From the NCBI GenBank assembly GCA_965368405.1, contig CBDUMS010000020.1, positions 1 to 42,738 of the forward strand: a stretch of 42,738 nucleotides of DNA, written 5' to 3'. This stretch comes from S012-113 sp965368405. Lineage in GTDB: Bacteria; Bacteroidota; Bacteroidia; Cytophagales; Cyclobacteriaceae. The notes under the pieces were generated by a model, which was given only the letters and a program-made list of their open reading frames with translations, did no database searches and was not told the origin of the DNA. Below are positions 18,027 through 26,344 of this stretch, piece after piece. The first letter of the stretch is position 1, and every line of letters starts with the position of its first letter. The translations under genes and the position numbers were made by a program.

Positions 18027-18353
18027 ATGGAGAACATTAATAAGCCCAGGCTAATCACGGATTACGACAAATTGGGCGATGAAATAAAGGAGCAAATCAA
18101 GATGGTTTATCCTTATGGCTTTAGTCAGAATCTAATCACCTTTACAAATAAGGAAGGCAGAAACATTAACGGTCTACGATTCGAAGTAGAGGATAAAATC
18201 TATCTCATCCGAATGACCGTCTCAGAGGCGGATGATATAATTGATCAGGACGATGATTTTGATGATGATGGCAACCTCCGCGATGACATTAAGGACGAGT
18301 ACGAAGATAAGTACTCTGATGATTTGGATGAATTGTCGGATTATAATGAGTAA
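18027..18353 (+). CDS. Small acidic hypothetical protein preceding the polyamine genes
   Basis: The 108-residue protein has no family I can name. The first ~70 residues look like a compact alpha/beta domain (DEIKEQIKMVYPYGFSQNL, then two beta strands ending in YLIRMTVSEADDI). The C-terminal ~35 residues are extremely acidic (Asp-rich: DQDDDFDDDGNLRDDIKDEY), without a signal peptide. It lies 97 bp upstream of the fold-III decarboxylase on the same strand. The decarboxylase has its own promoter, so co-regulation is not certain. A role as a nucleic-acid mimic or polyamine/cation-binding protein can be imagined from the charge but is not supported beyond composition. Confidence 0.7.
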   Translation: MENINKPRLITDYDKLGDEIKEQIKMVYPYGFSQNLITFTNKEGRNINGLRFEVEDKIYLIRMTVSEADDIIDQDDDFDDDGNLRDDIKDEYEDKYSDDLDELSDYNE

Positions 18354-18435
18354 CGATTCTTAAATAAGTTGTAAAACGTTTACAGCTCATTTCTAAACCT
18401 TCTCCCTCTTTCTTATAATAAATGCAAACCCAGCC

Positions 18436-18443
18436 TAAATTTG
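18436..18443 (+). promoter_or_regulatory. -7 promoter element of the polyamine operon
   Basis: TAAATTTG is an exact TAnnTTTG match, separated by 7 bases from the ATG at 18451. The spacing is the same as at the pseudouridine synthase gene and predicts a 5' leader of only a few nucleotides. Confidence 0.55.
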
Positions 18444-18450
18444 TACGCTG

Positions 18451-19860
18451 ATGAAAAATTCCTACTTCGATCTTATCGAACAGAGCTTCTACTTTCCACA
18501 AGAAGGATTCGACTTACGAGACGATCAACTTACTTTTCATGGAGTGTCCTTAAAACACCTAATTGAGAAACATGGTACTCCTTTTCGATTTATTTATCTG
18601 CCCAAAATAGGCGATCAAATTAAAAAAGCAAGAAACCTGTTCAATAGAGCAATTAAGAATAATGGCTACAAAGGCCAGTACAATTTCTGCTATTGCACGA
18701 AGTGTAATCATTTCTATCACGTCGTTAATGAAGCGTTGAAGCACAAGGTTAATATTGAAACCTCTTCATCCTTTGATATTGATTTAATTTTATCTCTCTA
18801 TAACAAGGGCAAATTGGATAAGAACCGTAAGATCGTTTGCAATGGTTACAAAACGGATGAATATCTGAAAAAAATTGTAAGCCTGTACGACGCAGGTTTT
18901 AACAATACCATTTTGGTTTTAGACAGTTTGAATGAGCTTGAAAGGGTTCTTGAAATAAAAACTGATACAGTCTTTAAAATCGGCTTGCGCATGGCCATTA
19001 ATGAAGAGGCTCAATCGGCTTATTATACTTCTAGGCTGGGTATTCCATCGAGAGAAATCGTAGATTTTTTTACCGAAAATATAAGGGACAACAAGAGAGT
19101 AGAGCTTAAGATGCTCCATTTTTTCGTTGATTCTGGAATCAAAGATTCCCCGTATTATTGGGGTGAGTTTCAAAAGGTACTTAAGCTCTATGTTGAACTC
19201 AAAAAAGAAAGTGAGAACTTAGACTCATTTAATCTCGGAGGAGGCTTTCCTATTCGTAATCATCTTGGTTTTGAATATGATTATGAATATATGATTAATG
19301 AGATCATTAAAAACATTAAGGAGGTTTGCGCAACAGAAAATATTCCTGAACCCGACCTCTATACCGAATTTGGCAAGTACACAGTTGGAGAAGCTGGTGC
19401 CATAGTTTTTGAAGTACTTGAACAAAAGCAGCAAAATGATACTGAAACCTGGTATATCATCAACAATAGCTTGATGAATACCATACCTGATGCCTGGTCT
19501 ATTCAAGAGAAATTTATTCTTCTTCCAATTAATAAATGGGGCAACGAATATAAACGCGTAAATATCGGTGGAATAAGTTGCGATCATTCCGACTATTATA
19601 ATTCCGAAGATCTTAACCAAGAAGTACTACTTCCTACTTATGAATCCTCAGAAAAAGAGCCGCTATATCTTGGTTTCTTCCATACCGGAGCTTACCAGGA
19701 TTCGGTAAGTGGCTACGGCGGAATTAAACATTGCTTAATTCCTTCGCCTAAGCACGTTATAATCGATCGCGATGCTAAAGGAAATATCGTTGATACCGTA
19801 TATCGAGAAGAGCAATCAGTAAATGAAATGTTCAATATTCTAGGGTATAATGAAAAATAA
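18451..19860 (+). CDS. Fold-III PLP decarboxylase (arginine/diaminopimelate decarboxylase superfamily)
   Basis: The 469-residue enzyme belongs to the alanine-racemase-fold PLP decarboxylases. The PLP lysine is expected at Lys84 (YNFCYCTKCNHFYHV). LGGGFPIRN matches the glycine-rich phosphate loop, YTEFGKYTVGEAGAI the substrate-side strand, and FFHTGAYQDSVSGYGG the C-terminal dimer-interface signature. It is much shorter than the ~630-residue biosynthetic SpeA and resembles the short arginine decarboxylases that Bacteroidota keep next to agmatinase. Arginine is the favoured substrate because an agmatinase-type gene overlaps its 3' end by 11 bp, although carboxynorspermidine, diaminopimelate or ornithine are possible on sequence alone. 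Confidence 0.88.
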   Translation: MKNSYFDLIEQSFYFPQEGFDLRDDQLTFHGVSLKHLIEKHGTPFRFIYLPKIGDQIKKARNLFNRAIKNNGYKGQYNFCYCTKCNHFYHVVNEALKHKVNIETSSSFDIDLILSLYNKGKLDKNRKIVCNGYKTDEYLKKIVSLYDAGFNNTILVLDSLNELERVLEIKTDTVFKIGLRMAINEEAQSAYYTSRLGIPSREIVDFFTENIRDNKRVELKMLHFFVDSGIKDSPYYWGEFQKVLKLYVELKKESENLDSFNLGGGFPIRNHLGFEYDYEYMINEIIKNIKEVCATENIPEPDLYTEFGKYTVGEAGAIVFEVLEQKQQNDTETWYIINNSLMNTIPDAWSIQEKFILLPINKWGNEYKRVNIGGISCDHSDYYNSEDLNQEVLLPTYESSEKEPLYLGFFHTGAYQDSVSGYGGIKHCLIPSPKHVIIDRDAKGNIVDTVYREEQSVNEMFNILGYNEK

Positions 19861-20707
19861 TCGAACTTATGCCGGTATCGACCAATCGCTCGCAGAATTA
19901 GAATTTGCTAAGATTTTGCTGCAGTCGATACCCTACGACGGTACCAGTACCTGGGGTAAAGGAGCAGACCGTGGGTTTCAGGCCTTCCTAGACGCTTCTG
20001 AAAATATGGAGCTCTATGATATTGAGACCGCTTCTGAAGTATTTACTCATGGTATTCATCTCTTACCTGAAATAACTGAAACCGAAACACCAGAAACCGT
20101 TTACAAAAAGGTGCTCGAACGAACTCGTGAGCTCCTAAAAACCGAGAAATTCTTAACCTTCTTCGGGGGCGAGCATTCTATCAGTATTGGAATTATCGAA
20201 GCCTTTCAAGAAAAATATAATAACATCACCGTTTTACAACTGGATGCACATACCGATCTAAGGAAAGAGTATATGGGAACGCCTTATAATCATGCCTGCG
20301 CTATGCATCAGGCCAGCAAAACGACCGATCTTATTCAAGTAGGAATCCGGAGTATGGACAGCTCGGAAAAACAATATTTGAATCGCAACAAATGTTATTT
20401 TGCCGAAGAAATTTATGGAGATAACAGCTGGATGGACGAAACCATATCCATTATGGAAAACAATAATATCTATATCAGTATAGATCTAGATGTTTTCGAT
20501 CCTTCTATTATGCCCGCTACGGGTACGCCAGAGCCCGGTGGACTTTTATGGAATGAAACAATCCAATACCTGAAAAAAGTGTTTGCCTTAAAAAATGTCG
20601 TTGGATTCGACATCGTTGAGCTGGCGCCAATCCCCGGTAACCGCGCTCCGGAATTCCTGGCAGCAAAACTTTACTATAAATTATTATCCTATAAATATCA
20701 TGAGTGA
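19850..20707 (+). CDS. speB: Agmatinase-type ureohydrolase
   Basis: The 285-residue enzyme carries all Mn-binding motifs of the arginase/agmatinase family: GGEHS (His109), LDAHTDLR (Asp132, His134, Asp136) and SIDLDVFDP (Asp212, Asp214). Agmatinase converts agmatine to putrescine and urea, which follows directly from arginine decarboxylation by the upstream gene product. The start overlaps the decarboxylase stop by 11 bp and the 3' end overlaps the DHS-like gene by 8 bp, so the three are translated from one message. Agmatinase is preferred over arginase or formiminoglutamase because of context. Confidence 0.88.
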   Translation: MKNNRTYAGIDQSLAELEFAKILLQSIPYDGTSTWGKGADRGFQAFLDASENMELYDIETASEVFTHGIHLLPEITETETPETVYKKVLERTRELLKTEKFLTFFGGEHSISIGIIEAFQEKYNNITVLQLDAHTDLRKEYMGTPYNHACAMHQASKTTDLIQVGIRSMDSSEKQYLNRNKCYFAEEIYGDNSWMDETISIMENNNIYISIDLDVFDPSIMPATGTPEPGGLLWNETIQYLKKVFALKNVVGFDIVELAPIPGNRAPEFLAAKLYYKLLSYKYHE

Positions 20708-21677
20708 GAAAGGCCCTATTTCGCAATTTATATTGGAACACTATAAGCATTTTAATGCCGCCGCTCTTGTAGATGCCGCAAAAGGGTATGAGCAGCAGCT
20801 AAATAACGGCAACAAAATGTTGGTGTCTTTAGCTGGAGCCATGAGTACCGCCGAACTCGGTAAATCGCTGGCAGAAATGATCCGGCAGGATAAGATACAA
20901 ATTATTTCTTGTACGGGTGCCAATCTGGAAGAAGACATTATGAACCTGGTGGCACACTCCCATTACAAAAGAGTGCCCGAATACCGCGACTTGTCAGCGC
21001 AACAGGAATGGGATTTACTCGAAAAGGGTCTCAACCGTGTAACCGATACCTGTATACCGGAAGAAGAAGCCTTTCGTAAACTGCAAAGCCATATATTCAA
21101 AATATGGAAAGATGCAGAGGCAAATGGTGAGCGCCATTATCCCCATGAGTATATGTACAATATGTTGTTATCGGGCGTACTCGAACAATATTATGAAATT
21201 GACCCAAAGAATAGCTGGATGTTAGCTGCAGCTGAAAAAAACCTGCCCATAATTGTTCCCGGCTGGGAAGACTCAACCATGGGAAATATTTTCGCATCCT
21301 ACTGTATAAAAGGCGAGCTGAAACCTGGCACCGTCAAGTCGGGAATAGAATACATGACCTTTTTAGCCGACTGGTACACTGAGAACACTTCCGGCAATGG
21401 CATAGGTTTTTTCCAAATAGGTGGAGGAATTGCCGGTGACTTTCCAATTTGCGTAGTCCCCATGCTCTACCAAGATTTAGAAAGAACAGACACCCCCTTT
21501 TGGAGCTATTTTTGCCAAATTTCCGACTCCACAACGAGCTACGGCTCATATTCAGGCGCTGTACCGAATGAAAAAATAACTTGGGGCAAATTAGATATCG
21601 ATACACCCAAGTACATTATTGAATCTGATGCAACGATTGTTGCACCACTAGTGTTTGGCTATTTACTCGATTGGTAA
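20700..21677 (+). CDS. Bacterial deoxyhypusine-synthase-like protein
   Basis: I place the start at the ATG at 20700 (MSEKGPISQF), which overlaps the agmatinase stop as ATGAGTGA; the longer open frame upstream reads through the agmatinase gene in another frame and is not credible. The 325-residue product matches the DHS fold: an NAD-binding GAMST and SCTGANLEED segment, HGERHYPHEYMYN-like region, GGGIAGDFPI, and the active-site motif WGKLDI with Lys297 aligned to the lysine that carries the aminobutyl group in eukaryotic DHS. Bacteria lack eIF5A, so the acceptor is probably a diamine (homospermidine-type activity) or an unknown substrate. The operon with decarboxylase and agmatinase supports a polyamine role. 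Confidence 0.88.
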   Translation: MSEKGPISQFILEHYKHFNAAALVDAAKGYEQQLNNGNKMLVSLAGAMSTAELGKSLAEMIRQDKIQIISCTGANLEEDIMNLVAHSHYKRVPEYRDLSAQQEWDLLEKGLNRVTDTCIPEEEAFRKLQSHIFKIWKDAEANGERHYPHEYMYNMLLSGVLEQYYEIDPKNSWMLAAAEKNLPIIVPGWEDSTMGNIFASYCIKGELKPGTVKSGIEYMTFLADWYTENTSGNGIGFFQIGGGIAGDFPICVVPMLYQDLERTDTPFWSYFCQISDSTTSYGSYSGAVPNEKITWGKLDIDTPKYIIESDATIVAPLVFGYLLDW

Positions 21678-21753
21678 ATTAGGAAATGACTTACCGCAAC
21701 ATTAATTATTTGTGTATGCCGCGAAGACTAAATAGGTATTAAAACAGAAAAAC

Positions 21754-22446
21754 ATGAATGAACTCATTGGTTATATTCCGATCATCACCACCCTTTTCTC
21801 CCTATACTTTACCGTAGAAATTTATAAGCATTATAAGTTTCGGAAAACCTCTTATTTAATGTGGTGGACGCTTGGCGTAATCACCTTTGGTTTGGGCACG
21901 CTCTCTGAGAGCGTTCATGCCCTCTTCGGATGGGACATCATTAATTTAAAGTTTTGGTATATCATCGGTGCCCTCTTGGGTGGGTTTCCTCTGGCACAAG
22001 GTTCTGTTTATCTCTTAATGAACCGGCGATTTGCTAATCTTTCTTCTGTAATAATGCTCTCGATAGTAGCTATTGCGTCTGTATTTGTAATACTTACCCC
22101 TGTAACTATTCCCGATGGCTTTGATTACCGCTTAACGGGTGCCGTTTTCAGCTGGGAGTGGGTTCGCTATTTCTCGCCAATTATTAATATATATGCTTTC
22201 CTCTTTCTGGTCGGTGGGGCCGTTTACTCAGCCATTCGGTATTATAAACTGGGCCAGCGTGAGGCGCCGTTTAGAGGGAATATCTATATTGCAATCGGTG
22301 GGCTGCTACCCGGAATCGGCGGATCATTCACCCGAATGGGCTATGTAGAAATGCTTTTTATAACTGAACTGCTCGGGCTACTATTAATTTATGTGGGTTA
22401 CCGAATAATTAAGTTGAACAAAGCTGTGCACCGCAAAAAGCAGTAA
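21754..22446 (+). CDS. Hypothetical seven-helix membrane protein
   Basis: The 230-residue protein is almost entirely hydrophobic, with about seven predicted transmembrane helices, a conserved-looking LMWWTLGVITFGLGTLSESVHALFGW segment around helix 2-3, and a basic C-terminal tail. I recognise no named family. The helix count and size recall small 7TM or electron-carrier membrane proteins, but no retinal lysine or haem ligand pattern was confirmed. It lies 76 bp after the DHS-like gene and 59 bp before the FAD oxidoreductase on the same strand, so it may belong to the phenolic-lipid-type cluster or stand alone. Confidence 0.72.
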   Translation: MNELIGYIPIITTLFSLYFTVEIYKHYKFRKTSYLMWWTLGVITFGLGTLSESVHALFGWDIINLKFWYIIGALLGGFPLAQGSVYLLMNRRFANLSSVIMLSIVAIASVFVILTPVTIPDGFDYRLTGAVFSWEWVRYFSPIINIYAFLFLVGGAVYSAIRYYKLGQREAPFRGNIYIAIGGLLPGIGGSFTRMGYVEMLFITELLGLLLIYVGYRIIKLNKAVHRKKQ

Positions 22447-22505
22447 TTGAATCTGTTTTGGTTTTCTGATGTTAGCTTGTTAGCGCATTGTTCGAATAAA
22501 GATAA

Positions 22506-23624
22506 ATGAAGGATAAGGTTGTTGTTGTTGGAGGAGGTTTAGCCGGATTGGTAAGCAGTATTCTATTACAAAGAGCGGGAATAGATACCACAGTAATCGA
22601 GCGTAAGTCATACCCTTTTCATCGTGTTTGCGGTGAATACATTTCGAACGAAGTAATTCCTTTTCTTAAGTCTGAGGGTCTTTTTCCACATGAGCTTAAC
22701 CCCTCGGATATAACCGAGTTTCAACTTACCGCAACTAATGGCAAGTCGCTTAAAATGCCTTTAGATCTTGGCGGTTTTGGTGTGAGTAGATATGCCTACG
22801 ATTATTGGCTATCGCGAATTGCCGTACGCGAAGGCGTTACCCTGCTCGAGAATACTATTGTTGATGATATCGTTTTTGATAAAGATGTCTTCCGTGTTCA
22901 AACAAGACAAAAAGGTACATTAATCGCGGGCATTGTTATTGGAGCTTTTGGCAAAAAATCGATTCTCGATAAAAAATTAGAACGCCCCTTCATACGAAAG
23001 TCATATCCGTTTATTGGGGTAAAGTACCATATAAAAACCAATCTGGTGCCAGAGAATTTAGTAGCACTTCACAATTTTCATAAAGGGTATTGCGGGACAA
23101 GTAGAGTAGAAGACGATATCTACAACCTGTGCTACTTAAGTAGTCGAGAGAACCTAAAGAAACATGGCAATATTGATGATATGGAAAGCAGCGTGCTTTA
23201 TCAAAACCCCTACCTAAAGCAGCTGTTTACAGAATCGGATTTTCTTTTCGACAAACCGGAAGTTATCAATGAAATTTCCTTTTCGCCAAAGGAGGCGGTG
23301 TACCAACATGTGCTTATGACGGGTGATGCCGCAGGCATGATAACCCCACTATGTGGTAATGGAATGGCTATGGCCATTCATGGAGCCAAAATTGTTAGCG
23401 ACCTGGTCGTGGAGTATGCAACATCAAAATTGAACCGAAGTGAATTGGAACAACGCTATACTAAAGCCTGGAATGCAACCTTTAAAACAAGGCATTGGGC
23501 CGGTAGAAAAATACAAGGTCTATTTGGAGGCGAACTAATGTCTAATACTGCTGTAAATATCGGTCTTAAAACACCAGGAGTTGCTAAGTTCTTAATGCGA
23601 CAAACGCATGGTCTACCCTTCTAA
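22506..23624 (+). CDS. FAD-dependent oxidoreductase of the type III PKS cluster
   Basis: The 372-residue flavoprotein has the FAD/NAD(P) Rossmann motif GGGLAG (9-14) with Glu32 for the ribose, the VCGEYISNEV sequence and GDAAG (273-277), as in geranylgeranyl-reductase-like and aromatic hydroxylase-like flavoproteins. A group-A hydroxylase or quinone-forming role is the inference from context, because it sits with a type III polyketide synthase, a methyltransferase and a UbiA enzyme. The same combination occurs in the Streptomyces srs phenolic-lipid operon (PKS, methyltransferase, flavoprotein hydroxylase). It ends 4 bp inside the convergent UbiA gene. Confidence 0.85.
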   Translation: MKDKVVVVGGGLAGLVSSILLQRAGIDTTVIERKSYPFHRVCGEYISNEVIPFLKSEGLFPHELNPSDITEFQLTATNGKSLKMPLDLGGFGVSRYAYDYWLSRIAVREGVTLLENTIVDDIVFDKDVFRVQTRQKGTLIAGIVIGAFGKKSILDKKLERPFIRKSYPFIGVKYHIKTNLVPENLVALHNFHKGYCGTSRVEDDIYNLCYLSSRENLKKHGNIDDMESSVLYQNPYLKQLFTESDFLFDKPEVINEISFSPKEAVYQHVLMTGDAAGMITPLCGNGMAMAIHGAKIVSDLVVEYATSKLNRSELEQRYTKAWNATFKTRHWAGRKIQGLFGGELMSNTAVNIGLKTPGVAKFLMRQTHGLPF

Positions 23625-24478
23625 AGGGCCAGATAAAGAAAGAAAAGATTTAACATCGTCGACGAAATTAAATTTAGTCGCATAGTATGATTAAAATTGG
23701 CTTGGGTTAAATCTTTTCGAACTTGTAAATACCAGTACGCAAAATAGATAAGCACCGGACTGAGGAGGGTTAAGAAAATTTCGCCTGTCGCTAAGGAAAA
23801 ATATTCATTGAAGAATATAAAGTAGCCTGCCGACGCCACTGTAAATGCTAATGCGGTAAAATGAAAAGTGCCGATTACCCCAAGTTTAAGGCTTAGGGTG
23901 ATGTCGCCTCTTGCTTCATCTTCCTCATGTTGATAGATTTGAGTCATAGGATAAGAGCCAAAGAGTAGCAAAGAAGATAATATACCGGCAAACTGGATCT
24001 TAGCATCGAAGGTTTCTATGATGGACATATCACCGATTGCAATAACGCTCATTATTAGTGTAAAATATCCTTGAAAGATGCCAATCGCGAGCCATCCAAT
24101 AATGGGCATTTTTTTTAAACGTACTGATGGGTGACTGTACATTTTCGATATAAGACCGTAGATAAATACCATCACGGCAAACTCAATCGAGATTAATAAC
24201 GCTAATAAAGTACCGATCACATCGAATCCCAGCGAAGTATAATAGAGCTGCTTGGAGACTTTCGGAGGATTTTTAAGGCCTCCAATAGATTTTTCGTCCT
24301 TATCAAAAAAAGAGTTGTAGCCATTGCTGGCAGGATAGATCAGAAAATGCAAAATAACAAAGGCCAAAACTGCATCAAATAGATTAACCGTATCTACTAC
24401 TGCCCAAGCAAATAAGAACACGGGCATTAAGAAAAATGAGAAGGGTATTCTTAAATGTAGTAGAGTAGATCTGTTCAT
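23621..24478 (-). CDS. UbiA-family prenyltransferase
   Basis: The 285-residue polytopic membrane protein has about eight hydrophobic helices and two Asp-containing loops of the UbiA family: NSFFDKD (Asn55, Asp59, Asp61) in helix 2/3 and EDEARGD (Asp187, Asp192) in helix 6, which bind Mg-diphosphate. The first motif is a variant of the canonical NDxxDxxxD. UbiA enzymes attach polyprenyl chains to aromatic acceptors. It lies divergent from the type III PKS and tail to tail with the flavoprotein gene. The acceptor could be the polyketide made next door, but this is not shown by sequence, and a role in other lipid or haem pathways is possible. Confidence 0.82.
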   Translation of the reverse strand: MNRSTLLHLRIPFSFFLMPVFLFAWAVVDTVNLFDAVLAFVILHFLIYPASNGYNSFFDKDEKSIGGLKNPPKVSKQLYYTSLGFDVIGTLLALLISIEFAVMVFIYGLISKMYSHPSVRLKKMPIIGWLAIGIFQGYFTLIMSVIAIGDMSIIETFDAKIQFAGILSSLLLFGSYPMTQIYQHEEDEARGDITLSLKLGVIGTFHFTALAFTVASAGYFIFFNEYFSLATGEIFLTLLSPVLIYFAYWYLQVRKDLTQANFNHTMRLNLISSTMLNLFFLYLAL

Positions 24479-24550
24479 TACTAAGTATATATTTCTTCTT
24501 CTTCGAACTTAAGAATTCAAAAGTTAGTTAATATAGGGAATAACAGAATT
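24479..24550. promoter_or_regulatory. Divergent intergenic region between UbiA and type III PKS genes
   Basis: This 72-bp AT-rich gap must hold the promoters for both the minus-strand UbiA gene and the plus-strand PKS gene. A near-match to a -7 element on the minus strand (TAACTTTTG, one base too long) is visible near 24520, and no exact consensus match was found. Confidence 0.3.
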
Positions 24551-25657
24551 ATGCCAGCATTAATTTCATCTATTGGTACTGCAGTGCCAAAATACAATAC
24601 CAACCAGGTTGATATAGCCGAATTTATGGTAGATCGCCTTTCTATGGATGATGAAGCCGCGCGTGAATTAAAAATTCTCTATCGTGCCAGCGGCATCAAA
24701 ACTCGTTATTCTGTTCTACCCGACTTTCAACAAAATGGTGGAATGCCATTCTTCAATGATGGTCCAGATCGTGATGAGCCAACGGTGGCCTCAAGAATGA
24801 CCCTCTTTAAAAAAGAGGCCTTAGCCCTCGGAATCTCTGCTGTAAAGAGTGCTCTTGACCAAACGAATTTAGCTCCACCAGATTTTACTCATTTAATTGC
24901 CGTTTCCTGTACGGGTATGTATGCTCCAGGGCTGGATATAGAATTAATTGAAGAGCTCGGTTTTAATACGAACATTGAACGTACTGCCATCAACTTTATG
25001 GGTTGCTATGCTGCTTTTAATGCCCTTAAGGCGGCGCATTATATTGTAAATGCCGAGCCAGAGGCCAAGGTGATGATCGTTTGCGTTGAGCTTTGCACGA
25101 TTCACTACCAAGATAAAACCGATGCCGACTCCTTATTGGCCAATGCCCTTTTTAGCGATGGTGCAGCAGCAGCTATAATTACTTCCGGTGGACATGGGCC
25201 AACAGAACTAGAGCTTCTACAACATTATGCCGATTTATCGCTGGTGGGAAAAAACGAAATGTCTTGGAATATTGGCGATACCGGTTTCGATATGAAGTTA
25301 AGCGGCAATGTACCTGAAGTCATCCAACAAGGAATTAAGCAACTCACCAGTAGTTTACTGAGCGAGTTACCGGTAAGCTTAACTGATATAGATTTCTACG
25401 CCATTCATCCAGGCGGTAAACGAATTATTGAGGTTATCGAGAAAGAACTAAATATTTTACCCGAGTCCAATAGGCCGGCTCGAGAAGTATTAAAATCATA
25501 TGGTAATATGTCTTCTCCAACGATTCTATTTGTAATTAAGCATATTCTTAATTCCCTTTCAAGATCAGATAACAACAAAAAAATTCTCTGTTTTGCATTT
25601 GGGCCCGGACTAACGATGGAAAGCATGCTGCTAAATATTAAAAATATTCATGTTTAA
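24551..25657 (+). CDS. Type III polyketide synthase (chalcone/stilbene synthase family)
   Basis: The 368-residue enzyme is a complete type III PKS with the Cys-His-Asn triad: Cys152 in MGCYAAFNALKAAHY, His286 in AIHPGGKRIIE and Asn319 in SYGNMSSPT. It condenses malonyl-CoA units on an acyl-CoA starter and cyclises the chain to an alkylresorcinol, alkylpyrone or related phenol. It shares an 8-bp overlap with the methyltransferase gene downstream, so the two are coupled. An acyl-CoA synthetase at 4038-5681 could in principle supply starters, but it is 19 kb away. Product type cannot be inferred from the active-site cavity by eye. Confidence 0.95.
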   Translation: MPALISSIGTAVPKYNTNQVDIAEFMVDRLSMDDEAARELKILYRASGIKTRYSVLPDFQQNGGMPFFNDGPDRDEPTVASRMTLFKKEALALGISAVKSALDQTNLAPPDFTHLIAVSCTGMYAPGLDIELIEELGFNTNIERTAINFMGCYAAFNALKAAHYIVNAEPEAKVMIVCVELCTIHYQDKTDADSLLANALFSDGAAAAIITSGGHGPTELELLQHYADLSLVGKNEMSWNIGDTGFDMKLSGNVPEVIQQGIKQLTSSLLSELPVSLTDIDFYAIHPGGKRIIEVIEKELNILPESNRPAREVLKSYGNMSSPTILFVIKHILNSLSRSDNNKKILCFAFGPGLTMESMLLNIKNIHV

Positions 25658-26333
25658 GGAAAGGTCTTCCGAACCTGAAATAATGGATGATCTGTCAATT
25701 TCAGGAGAGGTCATAAATAAGACCTTACGCGAAATCAGTGCCATAAATGGCCTTCTAGGAGGAAATTCAATCAGTTTGCAGTCGTTTAAATCAATTGTAA
25801 AAGGCAGGAAAAAGGTGCGGGTCGCCGATTTAGGCTGTGGCAGCGGCGATATACTGATGCTTATGGCCGACTATTGTAGAAAAAATGATATTGACGCTTC
25901 TTTTGTTGGTATAGATGCAAATCCATTTATAGTACAGTATGCCCAAAAACAAGCTGCCGAATATCCAGAAATTTCTTTCCAGTGTTTAAATATTCTGGAA
26001 GATGAATTTAAGCAAGAACGCTATGATATTATTCACTGCTGCCTGTTCATACATCACTTTACTCAAAAGCAATTAACGCCCTTGTTCCTTCAATTCAAGC
26101 AACAAGCAGAACATATTATTATCAACGATTTGCATCGCCATTATTTAGCCTACTGGAGCATAAAAGCACTCACCGGGATTTTTTCTAAGTCCTATATGGT
26201 AAAAAACGATGCCGCGGTATCGGTAAAAAGAGGTTTTAGCAAAGCTGATTTAAAAAGCTTGATGAAAGAGGCTGGAGTTGAAATCTACCACCTCAAATGG
26301 AAGTGGGCGTTTAGGTGGCAATTAAGCTTTTAG
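25650..26333 (+). CDS. SAM-dependent methyltransferase of the type III PKS cluster
   Basis: The 227-residue class I methyltransferase has the SAM-binding motif I VADLGCGSGD (58-67), an acidic residue at the end of strand 2 (FVGIDANPF) and a typical IIHCCLFIHHFT motif-IV region. It starts 8 bp inside the PKS gene (ATG at 25650; a second ATG at 25683 is an alternative). It probably O- or C-methylates the polyketide product, as SrsB does in the srs operon. The 3' end is 11 bp from the convergent DsbA-like gene. Confidence 0.9.
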   Translation: MFKERSSEPEIMDDLSISGEVINKTLREISAINGLLGGNSISLQSFKSIVKGRKKVRVADLGCGSGDILMLMADYCRKNDIDASFVGIDANPFIVQYAQKQAAEYPEISFQCLNILEDEFKQERYDIIHCCLFIHHFTQKQLTPLFLQFKQQAEHIIINDLHRHYLAYWSIKALTGIFSKSYMVKNDAAVSVKRGFSKADLKSLMKEAGVEIYHLKWKWAFRWQLSF

Positions 26334-26344
26334 AGCTGAGTCCC

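Noticed and set aside
19225..19620. Minus-strand open frame within the decarboxylase gene
   Set aside because: The hydrophobic translation is a reverse-frame shadow of the decarboxylase, which has full PLP-enzyme motifs on the plus strand.
20595..20699. Longer open frame upstream of the DHS-like start
   Set aside because: It runs inside the agmatinase coding sequence in another frame and lacks homology to DHS; the ATG at 20700 overlaps the agmatinase stop and gives the family N-terminus.
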